A stretch of DNA of 64,000 nt, from contig RDEW01000026.1 of the NCBI GenBank assembly GCA_011109175.1, positions 2,922 to 66,921 on the forward strand, in the 5' to 3' direction. The notes under the pieces were generated by a model. The model did not search any database. It was given only the letters and a program-made list of their open reading frames with translations, and had not been told where the DNA came from. Source of the stretch: Dicyema japonicum. Lineage: Eukaryota; Dicyemida; Rhombozoa; Dicyemidae. Position numbers and translations under genes: made by a program. Below, one piece after another: positions 30,546 through 41,170 of the stretch; the stretch's first letter is position 1, and every line of letters begins with the position of its first letter.

Positions 30546-31645
30546 AATTTGGAAAGGTTGAGGTGGTAAGAAACTATTTTGTCCAGGATCTTCCACAACG
30601 TAGGTATAAAAATGCGTTGAGAATTCATAAATGGTCTTGAGAGTTTTGAATCCGTTAGATCAGAGATATTTCAAGTGTAGGATACATAGGATATTACCAG
30701 AGAGTGGCCATAATTTTGATCAGATCGTAGTAAGAGTTACGAGAACTTATAAATGTGTCCTCGTACCTCTTACGTCGAATTATTTGGATATTTGAATGTG
30801 ACTGATCTTGTTAATGGTGGACATCACAATAAAGATCTATAATTCGGTTACTTTATCAAAGTTGCACAATGAGAGGAGCAAGAATCAATTTGACTGGCGG
30901 AACAACTTTGATGAATTTTCAGAATTTTTGAGGTTTTCATTTTGGGTGAACTGAGAGATAAATTCAGTTTATTTTTTATTCGTTACATTTGAAATCAATT
31001 TGTTTATTTTAGTATTCAATAAAGATAGTTCGGTTTGGGATGTCTTTGATATTTTAATCGTTTCCTTCACGAATGTCGATCTATGGGAGCGACCTGCATT
31101 TGCGGTATCCTACTTTATAGCCGTAGGTCTCCTACAAGTTAGTAAGGCTGGGGTTACTTAATTAACTAACTTCACGAATAAATTTTTTTCTGTAGTTTAA
31201 GGTCCGCATGATCGATAACATGAGAAGAGAACAATGCCAATGATGATCGACTGTGGTCAGAAAGTAGGTCAAATCTGACATTCCAATTAATAATGATGCG
31301 AGTGGAGGTGAAAACACGAAAGAACAGAGAATGTGATAGGATCCTTATGGCGAGTACACATCTTGTGTGTTTATTATGGTTGTTCAATATGACAAAATGT
31401 TCGAGTTCTGATATTTTCTTTTCTCTTATAGCGTATGGGAACTAACAGAATCAAAGAGAATGTTTAGCGTTAAAGTCACCACAAATGATAATATTATTGA
31501 TGTTGAGCATGAATTCATTGTTTAAGGAGTGAACATGACTGTAATAGTAATGGAAATAAAGATACAGCAATATTCCAGTGTGTATATATGCCAACAATAT
31601 TCATGTAAGAGAGCTGAGATTTAAGAGGAATATGAAAAAATAAAA
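30546..31645. other. No gene seen
   Basis: About 1.1 kb without convincing coding signal. Part (30470-30560) contains a local duplication of acatgtaatttggaaag around 30475 and 30542. Confidence 0.5.
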
Positions 31646-31718
31646 GGCCGCGTGGCGCAATGGATAACGCACCCGACTACGGATCGGGAGATTCTGGGTT
31701 CGAGTCCCAGCGTGGTCG
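31646..31718 (+). tRNA. tRNA-Arg (anticodon ACG)
   Basis: A 73-nt cloverleaf: acceptor GGCCGCG pairs with CGTGGTC (two G-U pairs), box A is TGGCGCAATGG, the anticodon arm CCCGA-CTACGGA-TCGGG gives anticodon ACG, and the T arm is CTGGG-TTCGAGT-CCCAG with box B GGTTCGAGTCC. The discriminator base is G. There is no intron. The A at position 34 would be edited to inosine to read CGU, CGC and CGA. Five T residues follow directly. Confidence 0.95.
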
Positions 31719-31723
31719 TTTTT
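31719..31723 (+). terminator. RNA polymerase III terminator of tRNA-Arg
   Basis: Five consecutive T residues begin at the first base after the tRNA discriminator, the normal Pol III stop signal. Confidence 0.8.
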
Positions 31724-32013
31724 AATTTATGTCAATCATAAAGTGAATTTGTTATGAAAAATATTTAAAAGATAAACTTGTTAATTTTAGAATTCTGGAA
31801 CTGACTGATATCTCAAAGAGAATATCTCCATGAAGGACGAAAAATATATTACCTCAATAGGTTGTTTTTTAATTTTGTAGCCATAAAAATTTTTTACACA
31901 GACAATTCACTTAATTAGCATTACACTAATGAACTATAACTGATGGAAATGAATAACGAACCGATGACTTCTATGGATAGGAGGTGGAATGGTTTCTATG
32001 GATACGATTCAGA
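31724..32013. other. No gene seen between tRNA and OMA1
   Basis: This is AT-rich spacer forming the 3' flank of the OMA1-like gene on the minus strand. Confidence 0.5.
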
Positions 32014-33018
32014 TTAATTTTCCCGCTTAGAATATTGTAAAATACAATAATAAAAATTATAGTACATTAAAACGTCAACCAAAGCATCATTAAACTCACA
32101 GCCTTCATCAAAATATTCAAAATCTTTAGAAAATAGCACAACCTAGAGTGTACAGACCTATAAACCCGAGGAATCTCCATTTTGATATGATCTCTACGAT
32201 TTTCCGGCGATGGATGGGACGACAAATATTCTGGAATCTCAAAGGATCCCTCCAACTTGTCAAATACGCCTACGACGTCCTTCAAATCGTACCCAGCCTT
32301 GCTCATACAAAATATTTACGTTGGCTAGCAGAAACAAGGCCACAAAGTCAGCTTCCTTCTCCAATAACCTGGAATAAGGTAAATTCAACAAAATCTAAGA
32401 TTCACTAAAATCACAACTTTGTGGATTGTAGAGTAAAATCCCGTCATTAAAAGATTGAAAAAATCAAAAGGGACTGTAAACCAAAGGATTCCCATCACCA
32501 CAACAAATATAAAGTCAAAGAGTTGTGTTGAGTTCAACTTCTCCATCTAAAATGATCAGATCCTCAAAACCGAATGAGCTAAAAGGATGTGGGACAACTC
32601 GTGGGCTAGAATAAAGGCCACGTGGTTCGGGTTCTTTCGAAAGGCGTCCAAAGTCCCTGAGTTTATGAAGATAATGTCAGTCTAATGTATATGGGACCAA
32701 AATACTGAAATGACGAAAGAATTAATTCCAGGATCTTGTATTATGAGGACACGTGGGTTGATGTTTTTAGTCAAATTTGAATTTGATTTTATAATAAAAG
32801 ATAATATTTGCTGTATTTTCTCAATTTTTGGTCCATTTTCGATGATTTTAGTTTTATTATTTTCAATAAACTAAATTATTTTAATTTTGAATGAAAACAA
32901 TATTTGAAATATATTCCGTCAGAATTTTGCTTTGTGTGGTAGTCACTCCAGTGAATCGAAGCCTCCCAGTAATCGGAGTAAAACCTACATGGGTGTAACA
33001 GTATGTGCCTGAAACCAT
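32014..33018 (-). CDS. OMA1: OMA1-like mitochondrial M48 metalloprotease, seven exons
   Basis: OMA1 is an inner-membrane zinc protease that cleaves OPA1 and DELE1 under stress. Seven exons (33018-32899, 32870-32706, 32681-32571, 32546-32418, 32394-32320, 32297-32166, 32142-32014) join through GT-AG introns of 28, 24, 24, 23, 22 and 23 bp, giving 286 residues. Visible motifs: FTPITGRLRF, VLIIQDPGINSFVIS, LAHELSHILLAHS (HExxH at about residues 122-126), a hydrophobic segment FIFVVVMGILWFTV, NLPYSRLLEKEADFVAL (third zinc ligand, about 189), AGYDLKDVVGVFDKL and PEYLSSHPSPENR. All of these fit OMA1 closely. Every intron is phase 0. No N-terminal mitochondrial presequence is visible, so the true start may lie upstream or the protein is short (human OMA1 has 524 residues). 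Confidence 0.9.
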
Positions 33019-33022
33019 TATT

Positions 33023-33422
33023 ATGTCCCAAAATGAAAACCTAGTAGAAGTGAACCTGAGAATAATAGTTGATTTTTGTATTTTTTACAAAAATCGTAAA
33101 AAACGTGTTTTTTTGCCGGGAAATTCTTCCGACCCGCTCTGATCATTCAGTCACAACATTTTACCTGGCGATGAATATTGTCCCTACTTTGAGTATTCTT
33201 CTTATGACAGGCCAAATGATCGGATTGATGTTGAGAGGACGAGTAGCGTGCAAGAGTCTTGTCTGTTTTGTGCAACAACATTTCGACAAGCATTTCCAAA
33301 ACATTAAATTTGATAATTTTTTAATTTTAAATTTTATTATTTTTAAAAAATATTTTATGTTTATTAACAAAGATTTATTTACTCTGATGTTCTATATTGA
33401 ATTTTACTATATACAACAATAA
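33023..33422 (+). CDS. Hypothetical small membrane protein, possibly LPP-like N-terminus
   Basis: ATG at 33023, a 25-bp GT-AG intron (33044-33068) and an open frame to 33422 give about 124 residues. FFTKIVKNVFFCREILPTRS and TFYLAMNIVPTLSILLMTGQ weakly resemble the first membrane segments of lipid phosphate phosphatases (RGxFCxDxSIxxP...). The catalytic domains are absent, and the last 40 residues are AT-driven. Its ATG is only 4 bp from the OMA1 ATG on the other strand, which makes at least one of the two starts doubtful. Confidence 0.3.
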
Positions 33423-34018
33423 ATTTTATTTTCAACTAAATTTTGGACAGTCTTATAAGCTATAAATTGTTAATCTTCTCATAAAGGAAACAGATTGAGG
33501 TGACAACTTAGGGTAGTCTCTAACTGTGGGGTGTGCAGCGACGTGAATACACCTATACAGGAATAGAGGTTGACCTCAAGAAGAGAAGAATAGGTAGACG
33601 GACGTAATAAAATAATTACTTTTACTTGTGATTCTTTATGAAATATCTGTTTAATTTTTCAATTCATTAGGACCCCATGAATTTTTCTGGAAACCGCATT
33701 GAGAAACGCTATTTTATACCCCCGGAGTCACGAGAAAGAAAGGAAAAGTATTGTTACGTTTGTGGTTCTTCGTTGTACACCTGGGTGCTATGAATCAAAC
33801 AGGAGATCGATCGTGTGAAAGAATTTATGGGCGGCTGACGTTCCTATGTCAGAAACTGAGATAGTGGAAATATGTTTCTGTTTTCTTCGTCAAAAGCTGA
33901 GATATCTGGCTCACATCTGCGGGTTGTAACTTTTGTAAATATTTGGTCTATTCATAAATTAGCAGCTTAACGTGCAAATATTTGAGAGGTATTATTAAAT
34001 CACTGCTAAACCAGAACT
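33423..34018. other. No gene seen
   Basis: This is AT-rich at first, then mixed. No family motif was recognised. It ends at the left target duplication of the RLE-LINE. Confidence 0.5.
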
Positions 34019-34030
34019 AATTAAGCTAAG

Positions 34031-35148
34031 ACCTTCTTATTGCTACGCCGAAAAAGACCTTCTATCGTTAATTGATATGGATATCCGGTCAACGATGGGG
34101 TCCATTCTTAATGTTTGTTTTGATGATTTCGGATGGTTACAGGCCTCACTACCTGTAGCCTACGGTGGTTTGGGTCTTTCTCTTCCTTCGGACGTTGCTT
34201 TGGGCGCCTATTTATCTTCGCTCGTCAAGGCGTTTAGTGGATACGGTCCTTCACTCTACTTCCGGACTAAACGTACCGCTGACGCCGTCGGGAGCCCGGG
34301 ATGAATGGATGAATTTGTACCTGAATGCTCCGGCCAATTGTGATAAGCAAAAGTCCTATTTGTTTTGTGTCTTCGAAAAGAAGAGAGTCCCTTGAAAAGA
34401 CGTAAGATGTAAGAAGGCTTGCCTGCCTCAAAACAGCCAGTTGTCACTCGACGGGGGCCTGGATGAACGCTTATCCATCTGCCGAAATTGGAAACCTGTT
34501 GGATGATGAGGCTGTGAGAATAGCTACCTCGCTTCGTCTTGGTCTTAAATTGTGTGCCGAAAGAAAATGCCGATGTGGACGTTGGATCGATCCTTTTGGT
34601 TATCATCCCTTGTCATGCAAGATAAGTGCGGGTCGTTTCCCCAGGCACTCCTGTCTTAACATGACATTAAAGAATTCCCTTGCTTCTGCTGGACACCATT
34701 GCCTGTTAGAACCTGCTGGTCTTTCCCGAAACGATGGAAAACGCCCTGATGGGATGACGACTTTTCCATTCGCCAACGGACGAAACCTGATCTGGGACGC
34801 GACGTGTGTTGATACTTATTCCCCGTCTAATTTGGTTGCTTCTGCTTCAGACCCAGGACATGCTTCGAAGCAGGCCGAGGAACGAAAGAGGAGGAAGTAC
34901 CAGAGAATTTCGGAGAAGTATCTTTTTGTTCCATTCGCAGTGGAAACGTCAGGAATCTTGGCCCCCAAGCAGATGAGTTGGTTCGTAAGATCGGCTCCAT
35001 GATTCAAGCTGTGACCAAGGATCCGCGAGAGACTGGTTGGTTCCGAGAACGTATCTCGTTGGCTATTGTTAGGGGAAATAGCATGGCCATTCAGATGCCT
35101 TAATTTAATTTTTATTCATTTGATAATAAAATTTCTTTGGTTAAAAAA
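34031..35148 (+). mobile_element. RLE-LINE, 5'-truncated copy with 12-bp target duplication
   Basis: AATTAAGCTAAG flanks it on both sides (34019-34030 and 35149-35160). The left end starts inside the RT thumb (DDFGWLQASLPVAYGGLGLS), and the right end is a short A-rich 3' UTR after the stop at 35103. 5' truncation with a short duplication is typical of target-primed integration. It is the best-preserved C-terminal half in the window. Confidence 0.88.
34463..35103 (+). pseudogene. RLE-LINE knuckle and restriction-like endonuclease
   Basis: In order: LCAERKCRCGRWIDPFGYHP then LSCKISAGRFPRHSCLN (Cys-His knuckle), GKRPDGMTTFPFANGRNLIW then DATCVDTYSPSN (PD...D core of the PD-(D/E)xK fold), a Lys/Arg-rich helix (QAEERKRRKYQRI) and the C-terminal ERISLAIVRGNSMAIQMP. 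The nuclease nicks the target to prime reverse transcription. One frame change near 34960 and another upstream near 34300 mark it as inactive. Homologous pieces lie at 15480, 17050, 44900, 51000, 52180 and 61150. Confidence 0.82.
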
Positions 35149-35160
35149 AATTAAGCTAAG

Positions 35161-35440
35161 TGACCTCGACGCGAACAAGTAGGCCCTGTGTTCTTATATT
35201 GGCCCCATAAATTCGGAACTGGGCGGAGAACTGTCCAGTCCGATAGAAGGGCTGAGTACCTCCATTCCTTGGAAAGCCTCCAAAGGTATCGGTTTAGAAC
35301 ATTTCACTATAGACGTCCTATCTTTTGTCTCATTATGAGCTCTTTTCTGGTTACTGCGATCCTAACAGAATTTGTCCAGAAGATGAAATGACCCCATGAT
35401 TAGCATGCGTAATAGATGAAAGGCTAGATTTACTGTTTAT
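35161..35440. other. No gene seen
   Basis: A short open stretch at 35188-35388 has no recognised motif. The sequence follows the RLE-LINE target duplication. Confidence 0.45.
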
Positions 35441-36480
35441 AGAAGATTGCAGGACCAGATGGCTACCAACCTTCCCTAATCCTAGGAGACTCTTCGTAAG
35501 GTTAATCTTTTCGCATTTCGCTATAACATTTTCGACTTGCTAGAGATGCACACATGTATGTCAAATGTTACTCCCGGGATATTTGTAGACTTGCTGTAGG
35601 GGATAATGACGTTCTTCACTTTTAGTTCTGCTGTTTTTCTTCCCAGTTTCTTTTCCGAGGCGGTTCTTCACTAGTCAATCGTTGAGACGGTTCAGGTTTC
35701 TTTCAACCTTGAGATATCAGTCAGGATGGATTAATCTCGATAGGCAATGACGATGTCGTCAGCGTAGATAACATTTGCATCGTCTGGAATTGGGAGATCG
35801 GTCATGAATATGTTGAATATGGAGGGAGATAATGGGGATCCTTAGGGAAACTATTAGGAAGCAGTTGTGAAATGGGTTTAGACTGTCCAACACAAACAAG
35901 TCCTCCCGACCGTTAGGAAGTTAGCAAGCCAGAGTTGGAAATTTCCAGGGATTCTTGTTTGGAAAATTTCCAAGTAAGGATCTACCTTGTCAGTGAGTCG
36001 AAAGACTTTTGGCCTTTAATGGAGCGAAGTGCAGTCAAAAGGGGCTGTGCGAAAATCCATTATGTATAAACTTAGGCTGATAGGTGGATCAAAGTTGATC
36101 TCGTCTTTTTGAATCCATATTGAAATGGCATATCTGGAGAGAGTCTTTAATTTTTGAGAGAACTTGAGCAGAGTATCCCGATTGGCCTATAGGAAGTCGG
36201 ATACTTCTTTGTTTTTCCTGGTTTCAGAATAGGACTGAAGTGAACTTGCTTCTACAAGATCGGGATGATAATTTATTGATAGAGCGATCGTATTTCCTCG
36301 TCAATGTAGCGATTCCCTGATCACCAATATTATTTGGAATTCCGTCAGGCCAATAGAGTGGGTTGTTTTAAGAGCTTCATTACATTCCTCACGTTGTTCT
36401 CTGTATGTTTATTCCAGGTACCTTTTTCGGTTTGTTGGGAAGTAATGGTGGTACCTATGATTTTTTATGGTTTTTGCGGG
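35440..36480 (-). pseudogene. Jockey-like LINE RT, heavily decayed
   Basis: On the minus strand, pieces in several frames read GSPLSPSIFNIFMTDLP (RT motif), VIYADDIVIAY (YADD) and NSWLANFL, in the order expected of LINE-B-like RT. Stops and indels are frequent. It ends near 36500, next to the repeat at 36580. Confidence 0.7.
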
Positions 36481-36579
36481 AAATTCTTAACGTAGTGCTA
36501 ATTCATGACATTCAAATAGGCGATTTGTTGTCAACATGTAAAAGTTGCAAAAGGGACTGAGGTCATCATACGTCGGTAG

Positions 36580-36730
36580 ATAGTGGTGGTGCCCACATCT
36601 TAGACGAGCCAGGTTTACTCGGACGTCCGTAGGAAGAAAGGATTCGATTGTTCTATTGGAGGAAGAGGCCGATGTAGTATCCTATTATTATCGAATTCTC
36701 GGATGCTTCTCGTAGGAACATATTATGACG
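36580..36730 (+). repeat. Interspersed repeat, GAGCCAGG family (copy 3)
   Basis: ggtggtgcccacatcttaga followed by cgagccaggtttactcgg matches 10790-10900 and 22560-22690. All three copies end near a tract reading attattatcga(g/a)t(t/c)c. The origin is unknown. Confidence 0.6.
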
Positions 36731-36906
36731 AATAATGTGATAATAATAACACCAGAGACCACGGTTACACAAAATAACTAATCACGTGAGGTAATCATTA
36801 AAGTTTTTGATGAGTGATCTTTTTTCTGTGAAGTTAATATTAATAATTAATTAATAAGTATTAATTATAACAAATTAAAAAAAACAATTAATTTATTTGA
36901 ATTGCA

Positions 36907-37249
36907 ATGATCGCCCTCTTGTTGTGTCATTTGATAGTTTCCTCTATTTTAATTAATATATCGATTACGGACGATAACGCACAGGATTATGAAACTACTT
37001 ATTCTCTTGAGCAAGAAGCTTCCTGGTCGAATTTTCTCCTCAAATATGGTATTCATGTTCTTTATTAGATTAGATAAAAACTACACGTCAACTGACGAGC
37101 AATACCGGAAGAAGATATTTATGGACAACCTGAAGACCATAGAAGAGCACAACAGTAATGAAGACGCATCATATACCATGGGGATCAATGAATTTTCTGA
37201 TTGGACTCCCGAAGAGCTGAAATCTCTCAGAGGATTTAATTACGACTAA
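36907..37249 (+). CDS. Secreted stand-alone cathepsin-propeptide (I29) protein
   Basis: Two exons (36907-37048, 37074-37249) join through a 25-bp GT-AG intron and encode 105 residues. A hydrophobic leader (MIALLLCHLIVSSILINIS) is followed by an I29 inhibitor domain: WSNFLLKYDKNYTSTDEQYR, KIFMDNLKTIEEHN, YTMGINEFSDWTPEEL. In papain-family cathepsins this propeptide keeps the enzyme inactive. Here the frame stops 10 residues after WTPEEL, and no protease domain follows in the next 400 bp. It could be a stand-alone cysteine-protease inhibitor, as known for some I29 proteins, or a truncated cathepsin. A decayed duplicate lies at 40855-41170. Confidence 0.82.
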
Positions 37250-37640
37250 CATTAATTATCATTAATTATTTAATATCATACTTTGTTTGGATGCAATAAT
37301 ATTCTGAACTGGTGCGTTATAGTACCCTTAAAGCACTTTTAGCACCCTTTAAGCAATTATAGTACCTTTTATTTTGCCAAATTTAATATTTTTAGCGCTA
37401 ATAGATTTGTTTAAGTGCTAGAAACAACCTGCCCTATTTATCACTCTAAATTACACGAGACTGCATTGCAAGGGACAAATCTGTAGACCTTGACATCGCT
37501 CCCCCCTCCCATTTCGAAGGAAAAATGAAATTTTTAATTTTGTCACTTGACTGAAATATCAATGACTTCACTTCTCAGAACACGTGTAGCTCTAGAGTCG
37601 GACTTGTGTCAAAATTAATCAACACGATTGCTCTCTGAAA
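37250..37640. other. No gene seen downstream of the I29 gene
   Basis: This is AT-rich. No cathepsin catalytic motif (QGxCGSCW-like) appears on either strand. Confidence 0.5.
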
Positions 37641-38720
37641 AATGCCTCGAAACAATTTGCTGTATCATGTTATCTGCCCACATTCTAAAAATGAGAGGAA
37701 TGCGACTTTTGTGGTTGGTTTTCTGCCTTTTAGCCTCAAAGTTAGAATGCATAGCAATCTTTTCCGCACTCTCAATACGTTAAAACTATCCCAAGTAGGT
37801 ATCAGCACTCCAAAAGGTTATAAAGTAGCAGTAGTACACGATGTATGGACATTCACAAAAAACAGCAGATTCCTCATTGATCCTCAAATTGATATTAAAA
37901 ACACTTTAACAGCATACGCCGTGATCAATTCTGGAGGATGCGCTTTGACCTTCAATATACAGCTGTTTACATAACTTCTACCAAAAAATCGTCAAACCTT
38001 ACCCACGAAAAATACTTTGTTTCCTAGTTATCCTGAGTCCAATAAGGGGTGCACTGTGCCCAGCTCGAATAGGCCGCATCACAGGATTTTAGTTTACCCC
38101 TTTGAAAATGAGGTACTTTGACAACTGCACTATAAACAGCTAATCAAACAGTTTTGGAGAGTCTAAGAAATCTAATTCTTCAACTTGAGAGCCTTGGCTT
38201 AACACTTTAAATCAGAAGTCACAATTTTTGATTCTCGAAGCTTGAATGAATTTGATCCGGGGGCCTGGAGACTCCAACAAATCAGTTAGAAGTACTTTAT
38301 GTCCACTTAAATGTGGTGGAATCAACGACACTCTCAAAAGAAAGGACAATTAAACAACTACGTTCATACTTCAGGTGATGGTCAACGCTCATATGTCCTT
38401 TTCTTGCTGAGATAGGTTTTAAAGTGTTATTAAGTCTGTTGGATACCTTTCCTTTCTGAAACCGATCGGCTTGGACAAAAAAGATACAAAACGGTAGAAC
38501 GGAATTACAATCCTTCCATTCAAATAGAAGAAACCATTGGTATGGAACACCACAAGCATCGACATACCATGAGAGGATGTTTAGATGTGTGGGTGAAGAT
38601 GCAACACGTGGAAAGCGATCAATGGATGCTGGCAATTTAAAATCCGTGGAGATTTTGAGATACGTCCACATCAGTAAGGTTATCGAAATTAAATATGTTT
38701 TATTGGCTTCTTTCAAGTTT
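37640..38720 (+). pseudogene. RLE-LINE, decayed (RT to nuclease)
   Basis: SQVGISTPKGYKVAVVHDVW then TFTKNSRFLIDPQIDIKNTL matches the QIGVGTPGSCEAAVHAVRTF...IDIKNAFN region of the copy at 23204-24600. Further on, in other frames, NGITILPFK and PLVWNT correspond to the nuclease (PDGxTxxPF...LxWDAT). Stops and deletions are numerous. It is duplicated with the I29 gene at 41660-42515. Confidence 0.68.
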
Positions 38721-38799
38721 CTGAGAAAAACACTGAAAGCTTAGTGAAGAGGGTGATATAAAAGTTTAATGATGATGGAATTTACTTAAATGACAAGCT

Positions 38800-39480
38800 T
38801 ACGATAACGCTGTTGTTATGAGTGGTGTGATATTAGTGCAAAAACAAATATTGGAAATCAATCCTCAAGCCCAGTTTATCCATTGTGAAAACCATAAATT
38901 TAATTTTGATGAAATTGTATCTTGTTTTGAGTATTTTTAATATGGAAAATTTACAAATGAAACAAAATCTTACTTCTTCGTTCATTGCAAAAATATACAT
39001 TTTTTCTCTTTTAAAATTTTTGTGCACGATTCTGCCCTAAGTACAGAGAGTGACAAAAAGTTTACGAGATCCCAATGTTGATTTAATTCAGGCAAGGGAA
39101 GACCTTGATGGGCTCAATAGAAATCTAAAGATATCATTAAGAGTGCAGAAGGATCGGAATCAGAATACTGTCAGAAGTGGAATGGTTCATTGGAAAGAGT
39201 CAGAGGAAAGAAAATGAAGCCTGGAGAAAGTGCGAGGGATGAAGGCTTATCAGAAATTCATGAAATAAAAGGAATAATATCGATCTGTTGAGACGTCTTC
39301 ATTATTGGCCCGAGTAGATCGAGTTTATCAGGTTAATCGGACGGCTTTCGTGCTGCGGAATGACGAGCATAGAGTGGCACAATTGCTCTTCCAGAACATT
39401 GGGGTCTCGATCATGAGAGATAACTCCATTGTGTGCTAATGCCGGCAGGAGATAATGGAGACCTTACCCAACTAACTTTT
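38800..39480 (+). pseudogene. hAT/ZMYM-type transposase remnant
   Basis: AYDNAVVMSGVILVQKQILE followed by INPQAQFIHCENHKFNF matches the YDxAxxMSGxxxGVQxxI...PxAxFxHCxxHxLNL signature of hAT-related (TTF/DUF4371-type) transposases. TKSLRDPNVDLIQAREDLDG further down fits the next conserved block. Only fragments remain and no ends were found. Confidence 0.6.
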
Positions 39481-39971
39481 CTAATTAGCTAATAACAAGC
39501 TTACTATTGTTCATTAATAAAAAAATACACTAACAAATTAACCAAAAATAATTCTCCATAATGAAATTTAAGATTTTAAAGGGTACTTTTTTTGAAAAGT
39601 AAAATTAGCCGAAATTCAAATAATTAATCTCGAATTTCCCAAAAATGACCAATAAGAAGATTTACTTTACATGCTTGAATAGAAACAGCTAAGGATCAAG
39701 AAGTATATTCTACCACCAGTTTATAATGCTGATGACACAGCATGTTACTCAGAAAATTTGTGTAAGAGTGATCTATCACAAAACAATAACGTAAAGTCAA
39801 AGACGACTGCAAGACTCTTCCGCAACGCGATGAATTGTCAGAAAGCTATCCAGACATTCCTGGTGTTATAGTATTAAGGATCATAAGTTAAGAGCTGTTT
39901 CTGCCAACAAAGATTATAATTATATGAAATCGAGAGGACACGTCAATCTTGATGAAAAATGTGATGGGAAA
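39481..39971. other. No gene seen
   Basis: This is AT-rich sequence up to the start of the duplicated I29 segment. A few gag-like or LINE-like codons cannot be assigned. Confidence 0.4.
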
Positions 39972-40049
39972 TGAGGTAATCATTAAAGTTTTGATGAGTT
40001 ATCTTTTTTCTATGAAATTGGTATTAATAATTAATACTTATTAAGAAAA

Positions 40050-40172
40050 GACAGAGAGTAAACGGTTACATAGCGGCTGCCCTGACTGCGTGGCTATTCC
40101 CTCTCAGAATAGTGAGATTCGTTCAAATAACCAGCAGCGCTCACGAGGGTCTCCTGTTCGTGTAGCGATCCG
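40050..40172 (-). repeat. Family X repeat (copy 2), inserted
   Basis: ggctattccctctcagaata ... agcgctcacgagggtctcct is the inverse of the family X block at about 16830-16930. It interrupts the AT-rich sequence that is continuous at about 36855-36870. Confidence 0.65.
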
Positions 40173-40214
40173 TATTAATTATAAAAAATTATTTAAAAAA
40201 AACAATTAATTTAC

Positions 40215-40800
40215 TTGACTTGCAATAATTTCCCTTTTATTATGATGGATGACTTGCCACTTCAACAGGGGGACGATGATATATTATTAACGTATGCTGA
40301 TGATATAGTCATTTCCTCGAGGGAAGTGAGTATTGTGGAAGCAACGAGAAGAATACAGGAAAATCTGAATAAATTAAGTTTATGGCTTTGGACAAATCAA
40401 TTGACTGCTAGCCCGAGAAGTCGGTGTTGACCTATTAACGACAAACAGAAGATTATGGAAAGTATCAATTGACGTCACATTGGATGGGAAGATCATATCG
40501 CAAAACAAATACCAGAAAATCCTGGGAGTTACCTTTGACACCTTCTTAACCTTTACAAAACATGTTGAAAATATGTTATCGACTTGTACGAGAAAATCAA
40601 CTTCCTGAAGGCGTTCTTAGGAAACATAAGAGACAAAAAAGATCTGAGTGGTCTGGAGGTCATATACAAACAGTTCATCGAGGCTACAATAGGATACGCA
40701 TGTAATATCTGGGATCTAACCTTTCTACAACGAAATTGGACAAAATATGCAACATTCAAATGAAGGCAGCAAACTTACTAAGGCGGAGATCACCTGAATT
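40215..40800 (+). pseudogene. Jockey-like LINE RT fragment inserted upstream of the I29 duplicate
   Basis: DDILLTYADDIVISSREVSI then VEATRRIQENLNKLSLWLWT is the RT YADD region. Later frames give KILGVTFDT-like and LEVIYKQFIEATIGYACNIW. The flanks correspond to contiguous sequence at about 36920 in the first copy. Confidence 0.75.
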
Positions 40801-40854
40801 TTGTTTATTTTGGATTTGACGGTGGTTTTTTGGTTCAATAATAATAATTGTGCA

Positions 40855-41170
40855 ATTTGGTAGTTTCCTCTATTTAATTGATGTGTATATTACGGACGAT
40901 ACAGGATTTAGAAATTACTTATTCATTTTAGCATGAAGCTGCCTCGTCGAATTTTCTCGTAGAATATAGTTTTCATGTTATTTATCAAATTAGATAGAAA
41001 CTACACGCCAACTGAGGAGCTACTCGGAAGAGAATATTTATGGAGGACCTAAAGATCATAGAAGAGCACAACAGTAATAAAGACGCATCATTTACCATGG
41101 GGATCAATCAATTTGCTGATTGGACTCCTGAAGAGTTGAAATCTCTCTGCGGACTAACGTCATGACTACT
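40855..41170 (+). pseudogene. Decayed duplicate of the I29 gene
   Basis: It matches 36925-37249 with many substitutions and indels: the leader is cut by the LINE insertion, stops occur in the leader and after KKTTR-equivalent sequence, but GINQFADWTPEELKSL is still readable at the end. It shares the I29 intron region (gttttcatgttatttatca). Confidence 0.82.

Noticed and set aside
32148-32408. 86-codon plus-strand open frame over the OMA1 gene
   Set aside because: It is antisense to OMA1 exons with the HExxH zinc site and conserved motifs.
33069-33422. DHHC palmitoyltransferase from CREILPTRSDHS
   Set aside because: The spacing lacks the DHHC core and the other cysteines. Similarity to a lipid phosphate phosphatase start is slightly better but still weak.
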